This document shows, piece after piece, positions 1-5,976 of a DNA stretch of 14,707 nt (positions are counted from its first letter, which is position 1; the number at the start of each line of letters is the position of its first letter). The stretch comes from JBOGEN01 sp050743265. GTDB taxonomy: Bacteria; Actinomycetota; Actinomycetes; JBOGEN01. The position numbers were made by a program, and so were the translations under genes. The notes below the pieces were generated by a model. It had not been told where the DNA came from. It did no database searches and worked only from the letters and a program-made list of their open reading frames with translations. Location: NCBI GenBank assembly GCA_050743265.1, contig JBOGEN010000055.1:1-14707 (forward strand), written 5' to 3'.

Positions 1-815
1 GCCGTACCGAGCCCGGCGCCGCCGACCGTGTCGGCGCTGGCCGACTCGTCCCCGGCAAGCGCCTGGATGGCGTGCTGGCTCGACCCGTGTCCGTGTGGGA
101 CCGCTCCGCCGGACAGCACGCCGTCCGCCGTCGCGCCATCGGTGAGCGTGCCGCCAGATCCGGAGGCGTACGCCCCGCCGCCTCCAGCCGCGTAGGTGGC
201 CGCTGAACCTCCAGCCACCGCGGCTGCACCTGCGTCGCTGGCTTGGCCGCCGCTGACTCTCTCGTCCCCGTCCCTGCGCGCAGCCGCTGTTGCGATCTGC
301 TCGCCGTGCATCTCGAACTGCCGAGAAACCCTGTGGTAGGCCTGATCTGCTTCGGCGTCTCGCGCGTCCACGGCCGCTGTGTGCTGCTGTTGTGCTCTGT
401 CGTACGCCACCTCGTCCTGGGGGGTGACGTCGTCGCCGCTGATTCGCCCGGGATCGGGCGCAGCGGGAATTGTTCTCGACTCGAGCGCGCGATGTGTTGC
501 TTGGGCCGTCTCGACTGCACTCGCTGTCGACTCCAGCGCGTCGGCGGACTGGCGAACGCTCGTCTCACGTGCTCGGACTTGACTGGCTAGATCGGAGAAC
601 GCCTCCCGTGCGGCGTCAGCTGATCCGCCGCTCCAAGACGAAGTGAGTCGGCTCTGCGCCTCGCCGTCCAGCTGGTCAGCCACGTCGGCGAGTACGTCGG
701 CAAGACTGCGCCAGGAGCGCACCGCGGAGTGGATCTGGCCTGGTTCTGCAGATCTGATGAGGGCCAGTCGCCCCATCGGTGTGGAGGGTCCACCGCCCCC
801 ATCCGCTTCCAACAT
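1..815 (-). CDS. WXG100-like type VII secretion protein with Gly/Ala-rich tail (3' end outside window)
   Basis: The frame is open from an ATG at 815 to the left edge, giving 271 residues with no stop. Residues 20-150 look helical. A Trp-Ser-Gly turn at residues 61-63 is flanked by amphipathic segments (ADVLADVADQLDGEAQSRL before it, ADAAREAFSDLASQVRARE after it), which is the helix-turn-helix pattern of WXG100/PPE-like substrates of type VII secretion. A long Gln/Ala-rich coiled-coil-like stretch follows, then a Gly/Ala/Ser-rich low-complexity region from about residue 187. The start at 815 is preferred because an AGGGGG Shine-Dalgarno lies 7 bases upstream; an out-of-frame ATG at 820 is too close to it. 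The gene starts 29 bases after the mycosin stop, so it is probably co-transcribed. No YxxxD/E export signal is visible in the part seen. It could be a structural substrate or the N-terminal delivery domain of a larger effector. The WXG-like assignment is by pattern only. Confidence 0.75.
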   Translation of the reverse strand, partial: MLEADGGGGPSTPMGRLALIRSAEPGQIHSAVRSWRSLADVLADVADQLDGEAQSRLTSSWSGGSADAAREAFSDLASQVRARETSVRQSADALESTASAVETAQATHRALESRTIPAAPDPGRISGDDVTPQDEVAYDRAQQQHTAAVDARDAEADQAYHRVSRQFEMHGEQIATAAARRDGDERVSGGQASDAGAAAVAGGSAATYAAGGGGAYASGSGGTLTDGATADGVLSGGAVPHGHGSSQHAIQALAGDESASADTVGGAGLGT

Positions 816-822
816 GTCATGA

Positions 823-828
823 CCCCCT
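823..828 (-). promoter_or_regulatory. Ribosome binding site of the WXG100-like gene
   Basis: The minus strand reads AGGGGG here. It lies 7 bases before the ATG at 815 but only 2 bases before the competing ATG at 820, so it decides the start and the reading frame of the leftmost gene. Confidence 0.6.
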
Positions 829-844
829 GGTGCTCGTGGGCGCG

Positions 845-2227
845 TCACTGCTTGTCGTTGTGCCCCGTCGGGTTGTTGCCGTTCGTTCCCCGTCCCTTTC
901 GCCACCCCAGGACACCGAGCCCTAGGAGAAGGGCGGTCCCAACTGTGGCGAGAGCGGGTACCGCGGGTCCAGATTCGCCCGTGTCCGCTGGTCCCTCCCG
1001 CTTTTCACCCGGCGACCCGGTTGGGTTTCCGGGGGCCGTCTCGGAGGGTGAATTCAGTCTGCGTTGGAGTTTCGTTCCGGTGAGTTCGTTGTCGCCGTAC
1101 TTGATGAACGAGTCAGGCGGCAACTCCTGGAATGGATTGAAGTCGTGCCAGCGCGTTGGATCATCGGCCAGCATGCGCGTGACAGAAACAGCGCCGAAGC
1201 CAAGATACTCGCTCCAGTCGAACTTCCGGTCACCACCGGCGCGGTACGCGAGATGCCGGATCAACTGCCAGTTCGTAGCCTCGGGGTGCTTGGCTTTGAC
1301 CAAGGCGAGGCTTCCGGCAACCAAGGGCGTCGCATATGAGGTACCCCAGCCGACGAATTCGCTGCTCCACGTACCGGCGTCGTATCCACCGATCGCCACG
1401 CCCACACCGGGGGCCGTCACCACCATCTGAATCCCATGACTACTGGCTCTGTGTACAGTGGCCGACTTGTCGAGCATTCCAACTGCCACGACACCAGGAA
1501 CATTCGCTGGGAATCCTACCCGACCACCGTCATTGCCCGCGCCTGCGACGACAACAACACCACGGGCCTGTGCGTGCTCAATGGCATTCTGTTGGGGGAC
1601 GGAACCTGCGACGTCGTAGGAGAGGCTGATGACGTCAGCGCCATCATCTGTTGCGTCGCGGATAGCGTGTGCGTAACTCCACGGCAGAACAACGTCGGAA
1701 TCGATGTCGGAACACCGAATCTCCTTTTGACGGCCGGTCGCCTCATCCACTACGTAGTTGCGGACGCTGGCGTCTGGCGCAATGCCCTTGATGCCTGCCC
1801 CACCCGGACCGGTGCCGTGCCCGTTGCCCACCAAGAGTGCGGTGATCGAGGTGGCGTGCTCGGCCCGCTGGCCGGTGGCGGTGGGGGAGGCGGTCTCGCC
1901 CTCGTTGCCGCAGTAGTTGCGGACGGGGGTGACGTCCTGGCCGCGCAGCTCGGGAATCGTCGGGTCGACGGGGCCGTCGATGACCGCGATCGTCACGCCT
2001 TCGCCGGTCGACTGCTTGTGGGCCTGGGCGATCTTCATCGCGTCGTACCACCACATGCCGGGGAGCGATGAGCTGTCCTGTGCGCGTACGGCAGACGAAT
2101 GCGCGCCCGCAGCGATCGGAGCAGCCGAGGCGGGCGCGCCGATCGCCACGGACGTCGAGGCAAGAGCGCCGGCGGCCGCGACGAGGCGTCGCCGCAGGCC
2201 GGGTGTACGCGAGAACAGGGGAGTCAT
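845..2227 (-). CDS. mycP: Type VII secretion-associated serine protease, mycosin (subtilase S8 family)
   Basis: This 460-residue protein is predicted to sit outside the membrane on a C-terminal anchor. An Arg-rich start and hydrophobic segment end at an Ala-Ser-Ala site near residue 35 (signal peptide). The subtilase triad is recognisable: Asp84 in AVIDGPVD, His124 in AEHATS, Ser297 in GTSYATPLVAG, with oxyanion Asn232 in AGAGNDGG. Cys105 and Cys172 could form a disulfide, as seen in mycosins. A Pro/Gly/Ser-rich linker (about 391-420) leads to a membrane helix at 423-442 and a basic tail. Mycosins are required for type VII (ESX) secretion and process some substrates. The motifs differ from the usual IDTG and HGT forms. 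The ATG is 5 bases after the stop of the upstream gene and has no clear Shine-Dalgarno, so translation is probably coupled. GC content drops sharply after about residue 125. The subtilase call is firm; the mycosin call rests on architecture and neighbours. Confidence 0.88.
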   Translation of the reverse strand: MTPLFSRTPGLRRRLVAAAGALASTSVAIGAPASAAPIAAGAHSSAVRAQDSSSLPGMWWYDAMKIAQAHKQSTGEGVTIAVIDGPVDPTIPELRGQDVTPVRNYCGNEGETASPTATGQRAEHATSITALLVGNGHGTGPGGAGIKGIAPDASVRNYVVDEATGRQKEIRCSDIDSDVVLPWSYAHAIRDATDDGADVISLSYDVAGSVPQQNAIEHAQARGVVVVAGAGNDGGRVGFPANVPGVVAVGMLDKSATVHRASSHGIQMVVTAPGVGVAIGGYDAGTWSSEFVGWGTSYATPLVAGSLALVKAKHPEATNWQLIRHLAYRAGGDRKFDWSEYLGFGAVSVTRMLADDPTRWHDFNPFQELPPDSFIKYGDNELTGTKLQRRLNSPSETAPGNPTGSPGEKREGPADTGESGPAVPALATVGTALLLGLGVLGWRKGRGTNGNNPTGHNDKQ

Positions 2228-2232
2228 CTCGG

Positions 2233-2898
2233 CTACTCGAAGCTGGTGCTGGTGTCTCCGGTGCCGCTGTCGGACGGCGTCGTGGACGACGGCGCCGCAG
2301 CCGAGGTGGGCGGCTCGGACGCAGTCGGGTCGCCGGACACAATGCGAGCCCCCGTGTCGCCGTCGCCGAGGACGGCGCTGTGCTCCTCGCTCGCCGCCAC
2401 CTGGTGGGACGCCATGGCGTAGCTGTCGTCCAGATGGGTGGCGAACCGGAGGAGGGCCGACTCCGCGCCCTCGTCCGCCGACAAGGCCGTACGCACGGAC
2501 GCCATCAGCTGTTCCTGGAACCCCTCGAGGTCCTGCCTCAGCCCCACGACCGTCTCGGCGACGACGTCATGGGCCGCACTGAGCTGGGACGAGAACTGCT
2601 GCGCCTCGGGCATGCCGCCGAAGATCGCCCACTCACGGGGGGCGCCAAGGAACTCTGCGTGCTCGTGCTGGACCAGGGTGGTGAGCGCCCCGAAGAGGCG
2701 CTTCGCGAGGTCCTCGATGTCGTCGGGCGACATGGCGATGTCGTCCCCGGAGAGCTCGCTCATCGCACCGAGGACTTGCATGCTCTGCGTGAGACTGGTG
2801 ATCATGCCGGTCAGCCCGCCCATCAGGGGCGTGCTGGCGGCAGCGGGCGTCGCGGTGGTGCCTGGCATCAAGAGGTTCGTGAGGTCGTCGTCCGCCAC
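2233..2898 (-). CDS. Unrecognised type VII secretion-associated protein with disordered tail
   Basis: This is a soluble, acidic 221-residue protein with no signal peptide and no membrane segment. A hydrophobic Met/Leu/Gly-rich helix (about residues 20-45) is followed by acidic helices. A middle region (about 80-165) contains FGGMPEAQQFSSQLSAAHD and a long amphipathic helix, loosely resembling the helical EspC/WXG-superfamily partners of ESX systems. The last 45 or so residues are Ser/Thr/Pro/Gly-rich and probably disordered. The GTG at 2898 is chosen because GGGGAGAG lies 5 bases upstream. An in-frame ATG at 2952 would add 18 residues but has a poor ribosome site. It is the first gene of the operon with the mycosin (5-base gap) and the WXG-like gene. 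I do not recognise the family; substrate, chaperone or adaptor are all possible, and the secretion link comes mainly from context. Confidence 0.7.
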   Translation of the reverse strand: MADDDLTNLLMPGTTATPAAASTPLMGGLTGMITSLTQSMQVLGAMSELSGDDIAMSPDDIEDLAKRLFGALTTLVQHEHAEFLGAPREWAIFGGMPEAQQFSSQLSAAHDVVAETVVGLRQDLEGFQEQLMASVRTALSADEGAESALLRFATHLDDSYAMASHQVAASEEHSAVLGDGDTGARIVSGDPTASEPPTSAAAPSSTTPSDSGTGDTSTSFE

Positions 2899-3117
2899 GT
2901 GCTCTCCCCAGTCGTGGGCGGACCGGCCTCCGTCAGACGCGACGAGGGGCATGGCCCGTACCCGAGATGTCCGCTCGATGATGGAACGCCCCGTATCAGA
3001 GCGCAACCGAGTGTAGTGAGCAGGGCATCTGCGCCGCCGAGCCCTCCACAGCCGGTCGCGCACGCCACACGGCGTCGACTCCGCGGTAGTCGGGCCTCGC
3101 CCCTCGCCGTCGCGCCG
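2899..3117 (-). promoter_or_regulatory. Gene-free gap, probably carrying the promoter of the secretion operon
   Basis: These 219 bases separate the DUF2771-like gene from the secretion operon on the same strand. The minus strand has a TACACT hexamer at 3010-3015 that fits an actinobacterial -10 box, but the -35 position at 17-base spacing (GGCGGC) does not match consensus. A transcript from it would have a leader of roughly 105 bases before the GTG at 2898. No strong terminator, repeat or small gene was seen in the gap. Confidence 0.25.
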
Positions 3118-3552
3118 TCAGTCCTGGGTGAGCCTGAACAACCAGAGGCCGGTGAGCTGCCGCCCGTCCACCGTCGCTACCTGGAGCTCGAGGGGTCCCT
3201 GGCGGAACGCCTGCGGGCTGAGCCCGAACCGGTAGAACGTCGTGTCCAGGATCTGCTGGGTAGCGGGCTGGCCGTTGATGGTGATGCGCCAGCCTTGGTC
3301 CGCCAGCTCCGGGTCGACCCCGACGCCCACGGACGAGCTGACCGGGACGTTCAGCGTCCTCGCCTCGGACGCGGGCTGCCGGCACGCCCGTTCCGAGATC
3401 TCGCCCCCGTCGCCTGCGTAGCAGACGGCCTCGGCGTGCACCGAGGACGTGCCTGACGTGAGCGTGACCAGCGGCGTCGGCTTCTCGCAGCCGCCCAGCA
3501 GCGCCATGCCCAGCATCGCGCCCACCACGGCGACGGCGAGGCGGACGCGCAC
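3118..3552 (-). CDS. DUF2771-like lipoprotein
   Basis: The protein has 144 residues. A short basic start and hydrophobic segment end in the lipobox LLGGC with Cys22, so it should be lipid-anchored on the outer face of the membrane. The mature part begins with PTPLVTLTSGTSSVHAEAVCY and continues as a small beta-rich domain with a Cys pair (about residues 41 and 53) and WRITINGQPATQ, a pattern matching the actinobacterial DUF2771 family of unknown function. The second of two nearby in-frame GTG codons (3552) is chosen because GGAG lies 5 bases before it; the GTG at 3558 overlaps that motif. It follows the MFS gene by 44 bases on the same strand and is probably co-transcribed with it. Lipoprotein status is firm; the DUF2771 name is from memory of the family pattern. 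Confidence 0.75.
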   Translation of the reverse strand: MRVRLAVAVVGAMLGMALLGGCEKPTPLVTLTSGTSSVHAEAVCYAGDGGEISERACRQPASEARTLNVPVSSSVGVGVDPELADQGWRITINGQPATQQILDTTFYRFGLSPQAFRQGPLELQVATVDGRQLTGLWLFRLTQD

Positions 3553-3596
3553 GGGCACTCCAGGACGGGCGGGAACGGCTTGCGGCCGCCCCGAGG

Positions 3597-4967
3597 CTAC
3601 CGGGGGGTCGGTCGCCGAGGAGGTTCCCGTGTCGGGCGCACGGACGGAGGCCGCGTACGCAGCCGGTACCAGGACCGCGCGACCGACAGCAGCATCACGA
3701 ACAGGCCGGCCGCGGCGATCCCGAGCCCCAGGTCTCCCCGAAGCGGCAGCAGCGTGCCGATCCCGGCCCCGACCACCCAGGACAGCTGCAGCAACGTCTC
3801 TGCCCGGGCGAAGACGGAGGAGCGGACGTTCTCGGGGATCTCCCGCTGGATCAGCGCGTCGAGTGACAGCTTGCCGAGCGACTGGGCGAGGCCGGCGGAG
3901 AGGGCCACGAGCGCGATCGACACGATCCCGTACATCCACGCCGCCCCGAACGAGCAGAGCGCGGCGACTCCGAGGACGCCGAGGACGATGGCCTCGGGCG
4001 GACGGTCCCGGACGAGCGCACCGAGACTGATGCCCACGCCACTGCCCACCGCGGCGGCCCCGACGACGATGCCGGTGGTCACCGCGGGCCCGAGCCCGTT
4101 CACCGGGTCCGTCCGCAGCAGGAACGCGAGGAAGAAGAGGAGGAACCCCGCGAACGCGCGGATCGCCGCGTTGGCCCGTAGCCCGATCGAGACCTGGGGT
4201 CCGACTGAGCGCAGCTTCCGAGCCGGACGCCCCGGCACGGGCGTGTCACCCTGCGGGGCGTCCTTGCCGGTCAGCAGGACGTCCTGCTCGCCGCGCGCGT
4301 GGTCGACCTGTCCCGGCAGCCGGGCCGCGAGCACGGCGCCGACGGCGAACACCACGACGGCCACCCGCAGCGACCAGGACGGCCCGGCCAGCGTCGTGAT
4401 CGTTCCCGCGACACCTGCGGCGGTCAGGGCCGCCAGCAGCCCAGCAAGGTTGAGCCGTGCGTTGGCCTTGACGAGGCCGATGTCGCGCGGCAGCAGCCGC
4501 GGGACGGCGCTGGCGCGCGTCACCCCGTACGCCTTGGACAGTACGAGGATGCCGAACGCTGACGGGTACAGCTGGACGGCGTCGTTCGTCACGACCGCCC
4601 CTGCCAGGGACCAGGAGAGCGCGGCGCGCCCGGCGAACGTCGCCGCCAGCGCGTACCGGCGCCCGTGCCGGAACCTGTCGAGGACGGGGCCGATCACGGG
4701 CGCGATCAGGGCGAACGGGGCCATCGTGAGCAGCAGGTAGAGCCCGACGCTGCCTCGCGCCTCGCCGACGGGGACCGCGAAGAACAGCGTGCCCGCGAGA
4801 GCGAGGGCCACCATCGCGTCCCCGGCGCTGTGCACGGCCTGGGTCTCGATCAGCTTGCCCAGGCCGGACGCACCGGCTCCCTGGGCGTGGGTGGCCTTGC
4901 GGAGCAGCCGCCCGCCGGACCGCACGAGCCTGCCGGCCCCGCGTCCCCACCGGCCGACGACCCTCAT
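3597..4967 (-). CDS. MFS-type multispanning membrane protein
   Basis: The protein has about 456 residues with 10-12 hydrophobic segments. A basic N-terminus leads into GLGKLIETQAVHSAGDAMVALALAG, typical of an actinobacterial MFS group. The MFS loop 2-3 signature is visible as GPVLDRFRHGRR (Asp97, Arg98, Arg103-104). A hydrophilic central loop (about residues 240-280) separates the two halves, and the C-terminus is an Arg/Pro-rich cytoplasmic tail. The substrate is unknown. The start is uncertain: ATG codons at 5018, 4988 and 4967 are all in frame, and none has a well-spaced Shine-Dalgarno. 4967 keeps the gene clear of the divergent DUF3027 gene. The DUF2771-like lipoprotein lies directly downstream. 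Placement of this pair next to DUF3027 is common in actinobacteria, as far as I recall, which suggests conserved housekeeping rather than a drug pump. Confidence 0.82.
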   Translation of the reverse strand: MRVVGRWGRGAGRLVRSGGRLLRKATHAQGAGASGLGKLIETQAVHSAGDAMVALALAGTLFFAVPVGEARGSVGLYLLLTMAPFALIAPVIGPVLDRFRHGRRYALAATFAGRAALSWSLAGAVVTNDAVQLYPSAFGILVLSKAYGVTRASAVPRLLPRDIGLVKANARLNLAGLLAALTAAGVAGTITTLAGPSWSLRVAVVVFAVGAVLAARLPGQVDHARGEQDVLLTGKDAPQGDTPVPGRPARKLRSVGPQVSIGLRANAAIRAFAGFLLFFLAFLLRTDPVNGLGPAVTTGIVVGAAAVGSGVGISLGALVRDRPPEAIVLGVLGVAALCSFGAAWMYGIVSIALVALSAGLAQSLGKLSLDALIQREIPENVRSSVFARAETLLQLSWVVGAGIGTLLPLRGDLGLGIAAAGLFVMLLSVARSWYRLRTRPPSVRPTREPPRRPTPR

Positions 4968-5036
4968 CCCTGCATCGTGCCGCGCCATGAGTGCGGGCGC
5001 TGTGCCTTCGACCGGCATGTGGGAGAGAATGCGCTC

Positions 5037-5963
5037 GTGAGTTCCACCTCGACCCGTTCCAGGACGGCTGCGACCGAGGGCTCGACAGCCCAGGACGAGG
5101 GCTCGACGGCTCAGGACGGGCCTTCGTCCTCGCGGGCGACCCGCTCGCGGTCTCGCCCGCCGGCACGTGACGCCCAGTGCCTGGCGGCGGTCGACCTTGC
5201 CCGCGACGCGGTCGTCGAGGTCGCCGGGCCCGACAACGTCGGTGACGCGGTGGACGTGCAGACGGAGGGTGAGCGTCTGGTGACGCACCTCTTCGCCGCC
5301 ACCACTCCCGGCTACCGAGGGTGGCACTGGGCCGTGACCGTGACCCGCGCTCCCCGCGCGCGGGTGGTCACGGTGAACGAGGTCGTGCTGCTGCCCGGGC
5401 CTGACGCGCTGGTGGCCCCGGAGTGGGTGCCCTGGAGCGAGCGCATCCGCCCGGGTGACCTCGGTGTGGGCGACCTGCTCCCGACGCAACGGGACGACCC
5501 GCGCCTCGCCCCCGGCTACACGGGCGAGGACCTCGAGCCGGACACGGTCGGCGAGGCGTCCCGGACGTACGAGATGGGTCTCGGCCGGGCCCGCGTGCTC
5601 TCCCGCGAGGGACGCGACGAGGCCGCGTTCCGCTGGAACGCCGGTGACAGCGGCCCCGACTCGCCGGTGGCCAGGTCCGCGCCGGCGCACTGCGCGACGT
5701 GTGGGTTCTTCGTGCCGCTCGAGGGTGCGCTGGGGCGGGTCTTCGGGGCGTGCGCCAACGAGATGTCACCGTCGGACGGGACGGTCGTGTCCGCGGACCA
5801 CGGCTGCGGTGCCCACTCCGAGGGCGTGGAGGTGCCGGGCACGCTGTCCAGCGGCCCTCCGATCCTGGACGAGTCGGGGTACGACGAGCTCGCCGTCCAC
5901 GCCTCGTCCCACTCCGAGGGCTCGGTGGACGCGGCGGCGGTCGAGGACCTCGGACACAGCTGA
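5037..5963 (+). CDS. DUF3027 family protein with Cys/His cluster
   Basis: This 308-residue protein appears cytoplasmic. Residues 1-45 are Ser/Thr/Arg-rich, probably disordered, and hold a duplicated EGSTAQD heptad. The conserved body starts near residue 46, with GYRGWHWAVTVTRAPR (92-107), EVVLLPGPDAL and PEWVPWSERIRPGDLGVGD (128-146), which are hallmarks of DUF3027. A C-terminal cluster, CATC (219-222), Cys239 and HGCGAH (255-260), looks like a metal-binding site, probably zinc. The function is unknown. The GTG at 5037 is used: GGGAGAG lies about 9 bases upstream, and the nearer ATG at 5029 runs straight into a stop. It is divergent from the MFS gene (69-base gap from the chosen MFS start) and followed 13 bases later by the sacsin-like ATPase, so the two probably form an operon. 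Confidence 0.88.
   Translation: MSSTSTRSRTAATEGSTAQDEGSTAQDGPSSSRATRSRSRPPARDAQCLAAVDLARDAVVEVAGPDNVGDAVDVQTEGERLVTHLFAATTPGYRGWHWAVTVTRAPRARVVTVNEVVLLPGPDALVAPEWVPWSERIRPGDLGVGDLLPTQRDDPRLAPGYTGEDLEPDTVGEASRTYEMGLGRARVLSREGRDEAAFRWNAGDSGPDSPVARSAPAHCATCGFFVPLEGALGRVFGACANEMSPSDGTVVSADHGCGAHSEGVEVPGTLSSGPPILDESGYDELAVHASSHSEGSVDAAAVEDLGHS
5076..5117 (+). repeat. Two tandem 21-base repeats inside the DUF3027 gene
   Basis: Units at 5076-5096 and 5097-5117 differ at only two positions, both silent, and encode EGSTAQD twice in the disordered N-terminus. This looks like a recent in-frame duplication. Confidence 0.85.
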
Positions 5964-5976
5964 CCCCGGGCCTGCC

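Noticed and set aside
3076..3092. CGACT/AGTCG inverted repeat downstream of the DUF2771-like gene
   Set aside because: The arms are only 5 bases with a GC-palindromic loop and nothing supports a function. Such repeats are expected by chance in this composition.
2068..3456. Open frame of 462 codons on the plus strand
   Set aside because: It crosses three minus-strand genes and their gaps, shows no protein-like pattern and has no ribosome site that matters.
4968..5690. Upstream extension of the MFS frame by 241 codons
   Set aside because: The frame stays open, but it overlaps the strongly supported DUF3027 gene on the other strand and encodes Arg/Gly/Pro-rich noise before the first hydrophobic segment.
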